Of a DNA stretch of 64,000 bases, positions 1-9,009 are shown piece by piece. The DNA comes from Fibrobacterota bacterium. GTDB lineage: Bacteria > Fibrobacterota > Fibrobacteria > UBA11236. The position numbers and the translations under genes are program-made. The stretch is taken from the NCBI GenBank assembly GCA_028287465.1, contig JAQBPO010000084.1, forward strand, positions 1 through 64,000, in the 5' to 3' direction. A model generated the notes under the pieces. The model saw only the letters and a program-made list of their open reading frames with translations. It was not told the DNA's origin and ran no database searches. The stretch's first letter is position 1, and each line of letters opens with the position of its first letter.

Positions 1-1
1 C

Positions 2-223
2 AGCATGCTGATGGTAGGCTATGTGCAACTGGCCACCGAACCCGGATTCAAGGAGGCCTCCGAATTCGACTTGGCCAAAGCGGGGGTGGTCTGCATGATC
101 CATTTCTACGAGAACGTGCAGAAGGGCGATTCCGGCTACTCCATCCCCTCCATGGAACGCTTGGCGGGCCTGTACCGCTCCGGGGCCTTGGACGAATACA
201 TCCAGGCCAAGCTCCGGAAATAG
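2..223 (+). CDS. C-terminal end of an unknown protein (5' truncated by window)
   Basis: The frame is open to the left edge of the window, so these 72 or so residues are probably the tail of a longer gene. The visible part has mixed hydrophobic and charged residues and ends LDEYIQAKLRK just before a TAG stop. There is no signal peptide, repeat or motif that I recognise. An internal ATG at 5 exists but has no ribosome binding site in the window. Function unknown. Confidence 0.5.
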   Translation, partial: SMLMVGYVQLATEPGFKEASEFDLAKAGVVCMIHFYENVQKGDSGYSIPSMERLAGLYRSGALDEYIQAKLRK

Positions 224-311
224 GCCAGCAGCCCGCAGGCCGGATGACCGTTGAGGCTGGGTCGTTATTTGGATTGGCGGCTTATGAACGGTGGTTTTAT
301 ATTGAATCACC

Positions 312-665
312 ATGGCGAACCAACCTGCTTCGGAAATCGAGATGCTTCGCGCAGCGTATGCGGCCTTCAACGCGCGTGACATCGATGCCGCCCTTGCCCT
401 GATGACTCCAGACGTGGCCTGGCCCAAGGCGTTCAAAGGCGGTTTTGCGCATGGGCCCGAAGAAGTCCGCGCCTACTGGACCGAGCAGTGGACCGAGATC
501 AATCCAACCGTCGAGCCGATTGCCTTTTACCCGGAGGACGCCGGGCTGGTCCTGGTCGAGGTGCATCAAGTGGTGCGCGATCTGGCCGGAGCCGTGCTTG
601 CCGATGGGCGCGTCAACCACCGCTTCACCTTCAAGAATGGCCTGATTCAGGCCATGGAAGTCTGA
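312..665 (+). CDS. NTF2/SnoaL-like small protein
   Basis: This 117-residue protein looks like a SnoaL-type member of the NTF2 fold. It starts with the usual helix (MLRAAYAAFNARDIDAALAL), followed by a MTPDVAWP strand, a G-x-E-E-V-R-x-Y-W helix and C-terminal strands ending in HRFTFKNGLIQAMEV. That order and length are typical of the family, which includes cyclases, isomerases and many ligand-binding proteins of unknown substrate. It has no signal peptide, so it is probably cytoplasmic. The start has no clear Shine-Dalgarno sequence, but the next methionine would remove the first helix. The substrate cannot be inferred. Confidence 0.8.
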   Translation: MANQPASEIEMLRAAYAAFNARDIDAALALMTPDVAWPKAFKGGFAHGPEEVRAYWTEQWTEINPTVEPIAFYPEDAGLVLVEVHQVVRDLAGAVLADGRVNHRFTFKNGLIQAMEV

Positions 666-1069
666 ACGTACCGTTCGACAAGCCGCCGAAAAGGCGGTCT
701 CCGAAGGACGATTGCTGCGTGGCCAAACTTGCGTAAAATGGGATGCGGAAATTCGCCTTGGTCGTAACCGGCTTGAGCGGCGGTAAGCTTGCTCCAAGAC
801 CAATGCTGCGGCGCACCAAGCGCGCTACCATCCGAATCCTCCTGAAAGCGCGGAAAGCCGCGCAGGGGGGGTCACCCTCCGGTACCGAGTCCGCACTTCC
901 ATGTATGAATTGCGCAAGTATGGTATTCGGACAAGTCCTTCAGGTATTTCTCCAATAGCCCATCCTTACCCGCGGATACCTTTGGGGCTGTTCAAGGGGC
1001 TCCGATGCTTTTCGATGGATGCCCGATACCGAGATTCCCTGCCTTTACAACAATCCGAGGTACGCAAAC
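666..1069. other. Intergenic region without a supported gene
   Basis: This 404-bp gap holds only open frames that lack ribosome binding sites and recognisable protein features. A short hairpin (CCGCC, loop GAAAA, GGCGG, 683-697) lies just after the NTF2-like gene, but it has no T-tract, so it is at best a weak terminator. The promoter of the xylanase operon is expected near the right end; no convincing -35/-10 pair was found. Confidence 0.5.
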
Positions 1070-2086
1070 ATGAAAACCGAAAATATCATGGGGAACCGAT
1101 CCCCCGAATCGTCCCCGGAAGCAGGTTTCTCCCGGGTCGCGGTGATTGGGTCCGCGATTCTCTTCCTTGCCTTCGCGTCCGCCTTCGGGAAGGAAGCGGG
1201 ATCTTCGACCGGATCCGAAACCGTCCGAAAGCAGGGCCCCAACGCCGACATGTACACCGACAACTGGCGCCAGGGCGCCGCCACCGGCACGCGGGTCTGG
1301 AACGCGGCCGCCGACTCGATGAGCTTCACCTGGAACACCCCCTCGGGCTTTGATCAGATTGGAAGGATAGGGAAAGACTATACGAGCCCCGGTCTGGCCA
1401 ATGTGAAAGTGGACGATGTCCGGAGCAATTGCATCATGACCGCGACCGCGAATTTGAAAAGCGTGGGCAGCGGCGGGTATATGTGGGGGGTTTACGGCTG
1501 GACCGGCGACCAGAGCGGCAAGAAGGTAAATGAATTCTATGTGATGTACCAGAATACCTTCAATTCCACGCCCGGCCAATCCGGCTATATCGATATCGGC
1601 AGCGTCACTATCGATGGCTTTACCTTCGCCTGCGTCAAGAACCTGCACATGCCCTGGGCACCCAGCCAGAACCAATATATGGCGATTTTGAAATCGGGTC
1701 CATGGGCCAGCTTAAAACCGACCCCCTGGACCGGGGATTTTTCCATCGACCTCAAAAAAGTGTTCGCCTATTTCCGGCTGAACGGATTGCCCAATGAATA
1801 TGTGGTGGACCTCACCTGGGGCATTGAGGCCATGGGCGGAACGCACGGGCAAATCATCATGACCAAGGTGGTGGTTCCTGATCTGAAAGCTTCGACCCAC
1901 TTGTTGTTCAATTCACGGGCGCTGGTCGTCAATCCGGCTTGGCAGGCGGGGACAAGGTTGTTCGCCGTGAACGGGAGAATCAGGTCCATTTCGCCCGAAA
2001 CGCAGCAACCCTTTTTTCCTTTGATACGGGTCAATTCCAAACGCGACGGGGATGGCAGCGCTGCAGCCGGGGCCAATGGGCATTAA
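1070..2086 (+). CDS. Secreted GH11-like endo-xylanase
   Basis: The product is 338 residues from ATG 1070, which has GAGG nine bases upstream; an in-frame ATG at 1019 lacks one. A hydrophobic stretch around residues 25-40 looks like a signal peptide. The rest resembles the GH11 beta-jelly-roll: the family motif around the first catalytic Glu appears as YGWT...NEFYVMY (Glu155), and the second Glu motif as GIEAMGGTHG (Glu253). GH11 enzymes cleave internal beta-1,4 bonds of xylan. A short C-terminal domain (TRLFAVNGR) resembles the tails of other secreted proteins here. The next gene, 31 bp downstream, is a beta-xylosidase, which supports a xylan role. The sequence is divergent, so activity is an inference. 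Confidence 0.72.
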   Translation: MKTENIMGNRSPESSPEAGFSRVAVIGSAILFLAFASAFGKEAGSSTGSETVRKQGPNADMYTDNWRQGAATGTRVWNAAADSMSFTWNTPSGFDQIGRIGKDYTSPGLANVKVDDVRSNCIMTATANLKSVGSGGYMWGVYGWTGDQSGKKVNEFYVMYQNTFNSTPGQSGYIDIGSVTIDGFTFACVKNLHMPWAPSQNQYMAILKSGPWASLKPTPWTGDFSIDLKKVFAYFRLNGLPNEYVVDLTWGIEAMGGTHGQIIMTKVVVPDLKASTHLLFNSRALVVNPAWQAGTRLFAVNGRIRSISPETQQPFFPLIRVNSKRDGDGSAAAGANGH

Positions 2087-2117
2087 TGTTTGCTTCCATC
2101 CGATTCCAGGAGAACTC

Positions 2118-4127
2118 ATGTTGAAAACTCGGAATGCCCCGGAAAAGCACCCGCTCCTTACCGCCCTTATCCTAATGGGAGCCGCCTACAGCGCCACCCG
2201 AGGCGCCACTTTTGCCATTTCGCCCGGAGGGATGGATTCCAACCCCGGAACCTCGGCCCTGCCTTTCAAGACCATCCAAAAAGCCGCCGACGTCATGCAA
2301 CCGGGGGACACGGCGATGATACGGGGCGGGATCTACCGGGAAAGCATCAAGCCCCCGCGCGGCGGCACGGATGAAAAAACCCGGATCACCTACAGGGCCT
2401 TTCCCGGCGAGACCCCGATCATCAAGGGCTCCGAGCCCGTCAAGACCTGGGTCGCCCAATCGGGCGGCGTTTGGAAAGCGGATTTGGCGGATACGTTCTT
2501 CGGTGCCGCGAACCCGTTCACCACCAACCTTGCCGGGGATTACCTCATGTCCGGCCAGGTCAACCACCTGGGCGACGTCTACCTGAACGACGAGAAGTAT
2601 AAGGAAGCCTTTACCCTGGCCACTGTCCAAAGCACGCCCAAGACCTGGTTCACCAGCCATGCGGGAACCACCACCACCCTCCATGCGAATTTCGGCGGGG
2701 CCGATCCCAATACGCAATCGGCGGAAGTGAACGTGCGCGCCAGCCTGTTCGATGGAGCCCAGGGAATCGATTACATCACCGTGGATGGACTGACGATTGA
2801 GCAGGCGGCGACCCAATGGAATGCGAACACTCCTGTGCAGACGGGAGCCTTGGTCACCTACAGCGGCAAAGGGTGGATCGTCCAGAACAGCCATATATAC
2901 CACTCCAAATGCGGATGCGTCGCCCTTCCGGCCCGGGGGGAGCAAATGACTCCGGGCACGTACGGTTACCACATCATCCGGAACAACCTGATTGAAAAAT
3001 GCGGGGAAGCGGGCATCAGCTCCTATGCGGGGACCTATGCCGGTTTGATCGAAGGGAACCTGATCCAGGACATCAATTACCAGAATTCGATGGGCGGCCA
3101 GGAACAAGGGGGGATCAAAACCCACCTGGCCATCGACCTGACCATCAGGAACAACATCATCCGCAGGGTGTACAACGGCACCCTGGACCGCCGCAACGAC
3201 ATTTGCGCCCCCGGGATATGGCTGGACTGGTCCTGCCAGGGCGTCCGCATCACCGGGAACGTGATTTACGATATCATCCAAGGCGGCACGGGAAACGCCG
3301 GCGCCTGGACCATCAATATCGAAGCCAGCCACGGGCCCATCCTGGTGGACAACAATGTCATATTGGGCGCCAACGTGCAATCGAACAGCGAGCGGACCAT
3401 ATTGGCGCACAACCTGTTCATCAATTCCGGATTCGACGTGCAAGGGAACGATGTCCGCACCCCCCAATGGTGGAAGCCCCATAGCGGCCATACCCGGGCC
3501 GGCAACGGCGTGGACAGGATGATCGGGGACCGGTACTACTCCAATATCTTCGCGGGCAGGGGCATGAACAGCGGCCAGAAAGGCCAGGACTACAAGGGCG
3601 GATCCAATGTCTTCTACCTGGGCGCGGCCATGCAGCCGTACAAGAACCTGATCAGCCCCGGGATCGACAGCGGCAGCGTCGAAAACGCCGCGTTCAATCC
3701 CGCCTTCACCCATACCGACTCGCCCCTGGGGGTCTCCCTCCGCTTCTCCGTGAACGCAACGCCATCCTTGGTCAAGAGCCGTCTGATAACCAGAGATTTC
3801 ATCGGCGTCTTTTCCGTGGTCAATCAAGGCATCGAAAACCCTGACGGGAGCGGCATCGTGATCGACAAGGATAGGTTCGGGCTCCCCAGGAACCCGGCCC
3901 GTCCCATGCCCGGGCCGTTCGAAAACCTTTCCCCGGATTCCGCCAAGGTCTATTCCATGGAGGCCGGACCCGCCGTGGCAGGGACGACCGCTCTCAGGTC
4001 GGAACGGGCAGGACCCCGCCCCCTTCCCCGCTCCAGGTCGATCCGGACTTCAGCCGGGAAAATCGAAGTGATCCACGGTCCATTCCGGGAGGTCTTCGGC
4101 GTCGATGGGGCCTCTCTACCTGAATGA
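2118..4127 (+). CDS. Secreted GH120 beta-xylosidase (right-handed beta-helix)
   Basis: This 669-residue protein starts at ATG 2118 behind CAGGAG and carries an N-terminal signal sequence. From about residue 34 it follows the GH120 fold, with the early family signature IYRESIKP, ITYRAFPGE and HLGDVYLN, and then parallel beta-helix repeats. By memory of the Thermoanaerobacterium XylC enzyme, the catalytic Asp and Glu lie in WLDW and VEVSHGP; here they appear as WLDW (Asp370) and NIEASHGP (Glu402). GH120 enzymes release xylose from xylo-oligosaccharides, so this gene and the GH11-like gene upstream form a xylan-degrading pair. A Pro/Arg-rich linker and a short C-terminal piece ending VFGVDG close the protein. 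The signal peptide implies periplasm or outside. Confidence 0.85.
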   Translation: MLKTRNAPEKHPLLTALILMGAAYSATRGATFAISPGGMDSNPGTSALPFKTIQKAADVMQPGDTAMIRGGIYRESIKPPRGGTDEKTRITYRAFPGETPIIKGSEPVKTWVAQSGGVWKADLADTFFGAANPFTTNLAGDYLMSGQVNHLGDVYLNDEKYKEAFTLATVQSTPKTWFTSHAGTTTTLHANFGGADPNTQSAEVNVRASLFDGAQGIDYITVDGLTIEQAATQWNANTPVQTGALVTYSGKGWIVQNSHIYHSKCGCVALPARGEQMTPGTYGYHIIRNNLIEKCGEAGISSYAGTYAGLIEGNLIQDINYQNSMGGQEQGGIKTHLAIDLTIRNNIIRRVYNGTLDRRNDICAPGIWLDWSCQGVRITGNVIYDIIQGGTGNAGAWTINIEASHGPILVDNNVILGANVQSNSERTILAHNLFINSGFDVQGNDVRTPQWWKPHSGHTRAGNGVDRMIGDRYYSNIFAGRGMNSGQKGQDYKGGSNVFYLGAAMQPYKNLISPGIDSGSVENAAFNPAFTHTDSPLGVSLRFSVNATPSLVKSRLITRDFIGVFSVVNQGIENPDGSGIVIDKDRFGLPRNPARPMPGPFENLSPDSAKVYSMEAGPAVAGTTALRSERAGPRPLPRSRSIRTSAGKIEVIHGPFREVFGVDGASLPE

Positions 4128-4330
4128 GCCTTGGATCCAATGGCATGCCTTCACCTGGACAAGGTCGATTCCGAACGGACTTGATGGATCCGGATCCGTT
4201 CGCCCCTTAACCGGAAAGAAACGAGAGCGATTTCCGGGTAGATTATCGGATGAAGGGGAAAGCGAAGGCGGTCCGTATCTTTTCGGGCCCCTTACGTGTC
4301 TCTACCATTATGAGCCCAGGATCCAATGAC

Positions 4331-5248
4331 ATGCTGGGAGGCGCCATCAAAGCTTCCTGGCGACTGTTTCTCGACACCTACGAGCCGCTCCGGCCGGACC
4401 TCTTCCGCTATTGCCGGTATCTGACGCGCAGCCCCTGGGATGCCGAAGACCTGGCCCAGGAGACGATGTTCCGGGCGTTCTCCAGCCTTGGCATCATGGC
4501 GGAACCCCCGCGGAATCCCAAGGCCTGGCTTTTCCGGGTCGCATCGAACTTTTGGCTCAACCGCGTGCGTCAAAGGCGGGAAGTGCCGACGGACTTCGGC
4601 CTTGGGTACCCGGAGCCGGCCGCGGATGCCGAGCCTCGCGCGTCCCGAGAGGCCGCCGGAACCCTGCTCGCATTCCTCTCTCCTCAGGAACGGGCCGCGA
4701 TCGTACTGAAGGATGCTTTCGGGCTATCCCTCGATGAGGTCGCCGAAGCGCTCTCCACCACGACCGGAGCCATCAAGGCCGCCCTGCACCGGGGACGGGC
4801 AAAACTGGCGGCGCCTGAATCGGCCGTGGCGGCTCCGGTAGCCCCCGCCGTCCTCGATGATTTTTGCGAAGCCTTCAATGCACGTGACCTCGCTCGCCTC
4901 ACGTCCCTTCTTCTCGATACCGCGACCTTGGAGTATCCCGGCTTCAAAATCGAATACGGGGCGAAAGCCGTCACCGAAGGTTCGTTGCAGGGAACGCTCT
5001 ACGGCTGTCCCGAGGAGGGAATCGAACTCGCGGCTCCCCCGCGCTGCGAACTTCGCGCGCATAGGGGGGAATCGATCATGCTCTGGTGGTCGGGGGACGA
5101 GGTGCATGCCGTCGTGCGGATCGAGTCGGATGCCGGGCGGATAGCGCGCCTGACCAATTATTATCATGCGCCCGAGGTCCTCACCGAGGTCTGCCGCGAG
5201 CTCGAGGTTCCGTTCCGCACCCATGGTTATCATCCCGCATCGACTTAA
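4331..5248 (+). CDS. ECF sigma factor with C-terminal SnoaL-like domain
   Basis: About 305 residues. Region 2 is seen in RYLTRSPWDAEDLAQETMFR and region 4 in the helix-turn-helix around LSLDEVAEALSTTTGAIKAAL. The remaining ~120 residues (DDFCEAFNARDLARLTSLL and following strands) look like a SnoaL/NTF2 domain, as in ECF41/SigJ-type sigma factors, where the tail modulates activity in place of an anti-sigma factor. Start 4331 has AGGA nine bases upstream; ATG 4310 is an alternative. The alpha/beta hydrolase starts 14 bp after the stop and is the likely co-transcribed partner. The signal it senses is unknown. Confidence 0.85.
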   Translation: MLGGAIKASWRLFLDTYEPLRPDLFRYCRYLTRSPWDAEDLAQETMFRAFSSLGIMAEPPRNPKAWLFRVASNFWLNRVRQRREVPTDFGLGYPEPAADAEPRASREAAGTLLAFLSPQERAAIVLKDAFGLSLDEVAEALSTTTGAIKAALHRGRAKLAAPESAVAAPVAPAVLDDFCEAFNARDLARLTSLLLDTATLEYPGFKIEYGAKAVTEGSLQGTLYGCPEEGIELAAPPRCELRAHRGESIMLWWSGDEVHAVVRIESDAGRIARLTNYYHAPEVLTEVCRELEVPFRTHGYHPAST

Positions 5249-5262
5249 ACAAAGGATCCGCC

Positions 5263-6060
5263 TTGAAAATCAAAACAGTGAAGTCCAAGGATGGCACGTC
5301 CATCGCGTACGAGACCACGGGCGAGGGACACCCCCTCATCCTGGTCGGAGGCGCCTTCTGCGGCCGTTCGGCCCCTACGTCGGGGACTCCCCTGGCGGCC
5401 CTGCTTGCCGATCGATTCACCGTATTCAGTTACGACCGGCGGGGCCGGGGGGACAGCGATGACGCTTCGCCTCATTCAGCCGGCGGCGAAATGGAGGATC
5501 TCGCGGCGCTCATTACAGCGGCCGGAGGGTCGGCCTATGTATTCGGCAATTCGTCCGGCGCCTTTCTGGCGCTCGATGCCGCGGCGCAAGGGTTCGCGAT
5601 CCCGAAGCTGGTCCTCTATGAACCCCCGGTCATCCTGGATAAGGACCGGGCCGGATACTTCGTGGAGCTATCGAAAGAGCTCGACGAGGCCGCCGCGGGG
5701 AACCGGCGGTCGGATGCGGTCGAAGCGTATTTCACCAAGGTGATGCAAATGCCCGCGCCCGCCGTCGCCCAGATGCGGAAGTCCGGGATGTGGGCCGGCC
5801 TCGAAGAGATGGCGCATACCCTCGGTTACGACCTCCGGCTCACCGCTCGCGGACCCTTGCGCCTTAAGGAGGCCGCGTCGGTCCGCTCGGAGACCCTGGT
5901 CATGAGCGGAGAGGCGAGCCCGGACTGGATGCGCGAGGCGGTCCAGACCCTGGCACGCGCCATCCCGAAAGCCACCCACCGCACCCTGGAGGGGCAAACC
6001 CATGCCGTGGATCCCAAGGCCCTCGCCAAGGCGGTCGGGGAATTCCTCAAAGGGCCTTGA
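5263..6060 (+). CDS. Alpha/beta hydrolase (TTG start)
   Basis: Starting at TTG 5263, with AAGGA six bases upstream, the 265-residue product is a typical single-domain alpha/beta hydrolase. It shows the oxyanion region LILVGGAFCG, the strand FTVFSYDRRGRGDS and the nucleophile elbow GNSSG (Ser97). The catalytic His is probably in EGQTHAVDP near the C-terminus. No signal peptide, so it should be cytoplasmic. It is the second gene of a unit led by the ECF sigma factor. The substrate cannot be read from sequence. Its last 14 bases overlap the convergent lipoprotein gene. Confidence 0.85.
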   Translation: MKIKTVKSKDGTSIAYETTGEGHPLILVGGAFCGRSAPTSGTPLAALLADRFTVFSYDRRGRGDSDDASPHSAGGEMEDLAALITAAGGSAYVFGNSSGAFLALDAAAQGFAIPKLVLYEPPVILDKDRAGYFVELSKELDEAAAGNRRSDAVEAYFTKVMQMPAPAVAQMRKSGMWAGLEEMAHTLGYDLRLTARGPLRLKEAASVRSETLVMSGEASPDWMREAVQTLARAIPKATHRTLEGQTHAVDPKALAKAVGEFLKGP

Positions 6061-6538
6061 AGGCCACCCTCGCGACATGCGCCTCCTCATCCCCGAAATC
6101 GATGGTCGTGGAGGAGGCCTTGAATCCGGTCGCCGTGAACGAATCGATCTTATACTTCTCGACGGAATGGTCGCTGGTGGTGGTGATGGTGATGGAGTCC
6201 TTGGCCGCATTCATGGACCAGGTTCCCAGGTCGATCTGGGGATCCGCGGGGTCGCATTTCGCCGAGCCATTATCGGTGCTCCATTTGCCGTCGGCGGTAT
6301 AGGAGGTGATGTCATCGGCCTGGCACGCTCCCATGAAGACGAAGACATCCGTGATAAGGGCGCCGCTGCCATCCATATCCAGCCCCGGGGTCACGGTTTG
6401 CGCGGTCATTTTCCATTTCGAAGCGACAAGCAAGGCGCTCCTGTTCGTTTCCGCCGGCGCGGTGGAATCCGGACTGTCGCAGGCGCCCAGGATGAAGGCA
6501 AGCGCGGTGAAGGCGGTTAGGCGGATTCGCAGGGACAT
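6047..6538 (-). CDS. Lipocalin-like lipoprotein of unknown function
   Basis: This 163-residue protein begins MSLRIRLTAFTALAFILGAC, a lipoprotein signal with lipobox ILGAC, so it is probably lipid-anchored in the envelope. The start at 6538 has GGAG about eight bases upstream; a longer in-frame extension lacks one. The mature part has the pattern W-K-M-T-A, ITSYTADGKWSTDNGSAKCDP, LGTWSMN and SITI strands, as in lipocalin-like proteins, with two cysteines that may form a disulfide. It converges with the alpha/beta hydrolase and diverges from the GH71/99-like gene. The ligand is unknown. Confidence 0.75.
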   Translation of the reverse strand: MSLRIRLTAFTALAFILGACDSPDSTAPAETNRSALLVASKWKMTAQTVTPGLDMDGSGALITDVFVFMGACQADDITSYTADGKWSTDNGSAKCDPADPQIDLGTWSMNAAKDSITITTTSDHSVEKYKIDSFTATGFKASSTTIDFGDEEAHVARVAFKAL

Positions 6539-6765
6539 GGGATACTCCGGGTTGTAGAGCGGCATTGCTCCGCAGGCTATAACGAACATCTCCCGCAGAA
6601 GCGCTACCGGCGATGCGTCCAACGCACCGGGAAATGCCGGATTGGATGGCCCGGATCCGGGAAAAGGGAAAATGCGCCGAATTAATACAATCGGAATCCG
6701 ACCGCGCGCGCTATCGTCCCTCACGCGCCCTTGCTGGACCGGGGCAGGCTCCAAAGGGGACAAGC

Positions 6766-8187
6766 ATGAGAGTTGCGTTCGTTTTAATCGCGGCGATGGC
6801 CTGGGGCGCCGCGCGGGCCCAGGAGACCGTGGATGCGACCACGCTTACCGGCAAATACATGATGGGTTACCAAGGATGGTTCTGGGCCCCGGGAGACGGT
6901 TCCGGGGACGGCTGGAACGAGCACTGGTTCCGGAATTCCGATCCGGCGGCGAAGGATATCGTCGTGGACATGTACCCGGATATGCGGGAGCTGGACCAGG
7001 ACGAATTGTTCCCCACGGGCCTCCACATGGGAGACGGCAGCTCCGCCATGCTTTATTCCGCCTATAAGGAGAAGACCGTCCTGCGCCATTTCAAATGGAT
7101 GAAGGAGTACCAGGTGGACGGCGTATGGGTGCAACGATTCCTGAATTACGCGCTGAGCCCCGCCAAGGCCCCGAGGTTCAACCAGGTATTGAAGAACTGC
7201 CGGAAAGGCGCCGAGACCTATGGCCGGGTTTTCGCGGTGATGTACGACCTGACCGGAACCAATAACGCCAACATCGGGAAGCTGAAAGCGGATTGGATGT
7301 ACCTGGTCGATTCGCTCCATGTCACGGAAAGCCCGCGCTACATCAACCACCACGGCAAACCCCTGGTATCGCTCTGGGGGATCGGGATGCAGGATCGCCC
7401 CCAACCCGCGCAAGACAGCCTGATGGACATCATCAAGTGGTTCCAGACCGGGGCTCCGGCCAGGTACCGGGCGACGGTCATGGGAGGCACCTACGAGAAT
7501 TGGCGGACCGTCGCGGAACCCTTCGCGACCACGGCGAGGGCGGTGGACATCATCAGCCCATGGACCATCGGCCGCTATAACGATACGACCGAAGCGAACA
7601 ACTACAAGAACGTCCTTGTCGCGGATATGGCCGAAGCCAAAAGGCTCGGCAAGGAGTATCTCCCGGTCGTGTGGCCGGGGTTCTCCTGGCATAACCTTTT
7701 CCCGACCTTCCAGTCCAACCAGATCAAGCGGCTCGGCGGCAAATTCTATTGGACCCAGGTTTACAATGCGGTCAGTTCCGGATCGACCATGTTGTATGGG
7801 GCGATGTTCGACGAGGTGAACGAAGGGACCGCGATGTTCAAGGTGGTCCCGAAACGCTCCATGGCCCCGGTCGAAGCGTCGTGGGTCGCGCTGGACGCGG
7901 ATGGATACGATCTGCCGAGCGATTGGTACCTGCGGTTGGCGGGCCAGGCCGGGAAAATGCTCAACAAGCGGATACCCCTTTCGAAAACCATGCCTATGGA
8001 CCCCGCCCACCCGGACACGGCATGGACGGGGGTGAGGGAAAGCGCCGCCGGCAAAGCCTCGGATGGAAGGATATCGATGCGGCATGGAAACGTTTTCATC
8101 GCCCTGAAGCGGAATGGAAAGGGGGAAGCCACCCTCAGACGGGTAAACGGGGGGATCCCGAAAACGCGGTGCTGTTGGGAGCGCTGA
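6766..8187 (+). CDS. Secreted GH71/99-like glycoside hydrolase
   Basis: The 473-residue product starts at ATG 6766 behind AAAGGGG and has a signal peptide ending about ARAQ. The mature N-terminus (GYQGWFWAPGDG, GWNEHWF) and later PRYINHHGKPLVSLWG, VDIISPWTIGRY and MLYGAMFDEVNEGT fit the (beta/alpha)8 barrel of the GH71/GH99 superfamily. Family members cut alpha-1,3-glucan or alpha-mannan, and FDEVNEGT probably holds an active-site acid. The C-terminus begins a short beta domain (GRISMRHGNVFIAL) but stops abruptly with CCWER. A run of six G at 8149-8154 precedes this, and another frame stays open to 8258, so a frameshift is possible. The substrate is not certain. Confidence 0.75.
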   Translation: MRVAFVLIAAMAWGAARAQETVDATTLTGKYMMGYQGWFWAPGDGSGDGWNEHWFRNSDPAAKDIVVDMYPDMRELDQDELFPTGLHMGDGSSAMLYSAYKEKTVLRHFKWMKEYQVDGVWVQRFLNYALSPAKAPRFNQVLKNCRKGAETYGRVFAVMYDLTGTNNANIGKLKADWMYLVDSLHVTESPRYINHHGKPLVSLWGIGMQDRPQPAQDSLMDIIKWFQTGAPARYRATVMGGTYENWRTVAEPFATTARAVDIISPWTIGRYNDTTEANNYKNVLVADMAEAKRLGKEYLPVVWPGFSWHNLFPTFQSNQIKRLGGKFYWTQVYNAVSSGSTMLYGAMFDEVNEGTAMFKVVPKRSMAPVEASWVALDADGYDLPSDWYLRLAGQAGKMLNKRIPLSKTMPMDPAHPDTAWTGVRESAAGKASDGRISMRHGNVFIALKRNGKGEATLRRVNGGIPKTRCCWER

Positions 8188-8247
8188 ACGACGGCGGCAT
8201 CCTTTCAAGGACCTTTTCGGACCTGGAGCGGATGGGAACGGGACGGC

Positions 8248-8841
8248 CTACTTCTTGAGGACCGGGTAGCGCACGTGGGTGACGCCGATGCCCTGGATGA
8301 CCTTCGGATTCCCGAGGACCATCGGGGTGCCGGCCAGGCGGTCGAAAAGACGGATGCCGGAGCCGAGAAGGACCGCGGCCAAGTCGACGTGGATTTCGTC
8401 GAGGAGCCCGGCGTTCAGGCATTGCTGGATGGTGTCGGCGCCGTGGACCCCGACGGACTTCCCGCCGGCCGCGGCCTTGGCTCGCGTGACGGCGGATTCG
8501 ATGCCGTCGGTGATGAAGTGGACGGTCGAGTCCGGACGCGGCCATCCCTCGGGGATTTTGTGGGTGACCACGAAGGCCGGTCCCCAGGCGTGGTTTCCGC
8601 CCCAACCTCCGGCTTTGTCAAAGGTGCGTCGGCCGGTAAGCATGGCGCCGATTTCGGTAATCAATCCGCGAAGGTGGCCGGCGCTCGGCGGGGACACGCG
8701 GAACGTCATGGGGTCCCCTCCCCCGATCGGGATTTCAACGTCGCCGGAAAAGTACCAGTCGAATACTTCGGCCACGCCATCCTCGGGGTCGGCGACGAAG
8801 CCGTCGAGGGACATGGACATGAGGGCGATGACTTTCGACAT
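8248..8841 (-). CDS. Dihydrofolate reductase-like (RibD C-terminal domain) protein
   Basis: This 197-residue protein belongs to the DHFR-like family that includes the RibD reductase domain and many uncharacterised NADPH-dependent enzymes. It shows the start IALMSMSLDGFVADPEDGV, the GRRTFD motif, the strand PAFVVTHK, the nucleotide-binding region KSVGVHGADTIQQCLNAGLLDEIHVDL and the C-terminal FDRLAG. It is cytoplasmic, with no signal peptide, and is more similar to the PF01872 type than to folate-pathway FolA. Its 3' end lies 60 bp from the GH71/99-like gene. The substrate is unknown. A second, shorter paralogue lies at 14804-15358. Confidence 0.85.
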   Translation of the reverse strand: MSKVIALMSMSLDGFVADPEDGVAEVFDWYFSGDVEIPIGGGDPMTFRVSPPSAGHLRGLITEIGAMLTGRRTFDKAGGWGGNHAWGPAFVVTHKIPEGWPRPDSTVHFITDGIESAVTRAKAAAGGKSVGVHGADTIQQCLNAGLLDEIHVDLAAVLLGSGIRLFDRLAGTPMVLGNPKVIQGIGVTHVRYPVLKK

Positions 8842-9009
8842 GGCGCTCTCCTTGGTTTATTTGAGAAGCCGCTTCGATCCTTCGTGGACGAAAGGAACGG
8901 ACGTTCCCTTCAATATAAATTCCTCATCCAGGGCCATAACGGCCCCCGGCAGGCCCGTTCCGGCCCGATTCCTCTCGCGCCCGTTCCGCCCCCGCGGTAT
9001 GATAAGACC

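Noticed and set aside
901-1353. An open frame overlapping the GH11-like start
   Set aside because: It is out of frame with a protein that has a signal peptide and GH11 motifs; it shows Arg/Pro/Gly bias and no RBS.
2172-3827. A 551-codon minus-strand frame
   Set aside because: Antisense to the GH120 gene, whose catalytic motifs are clear; the composition is not protein-like.
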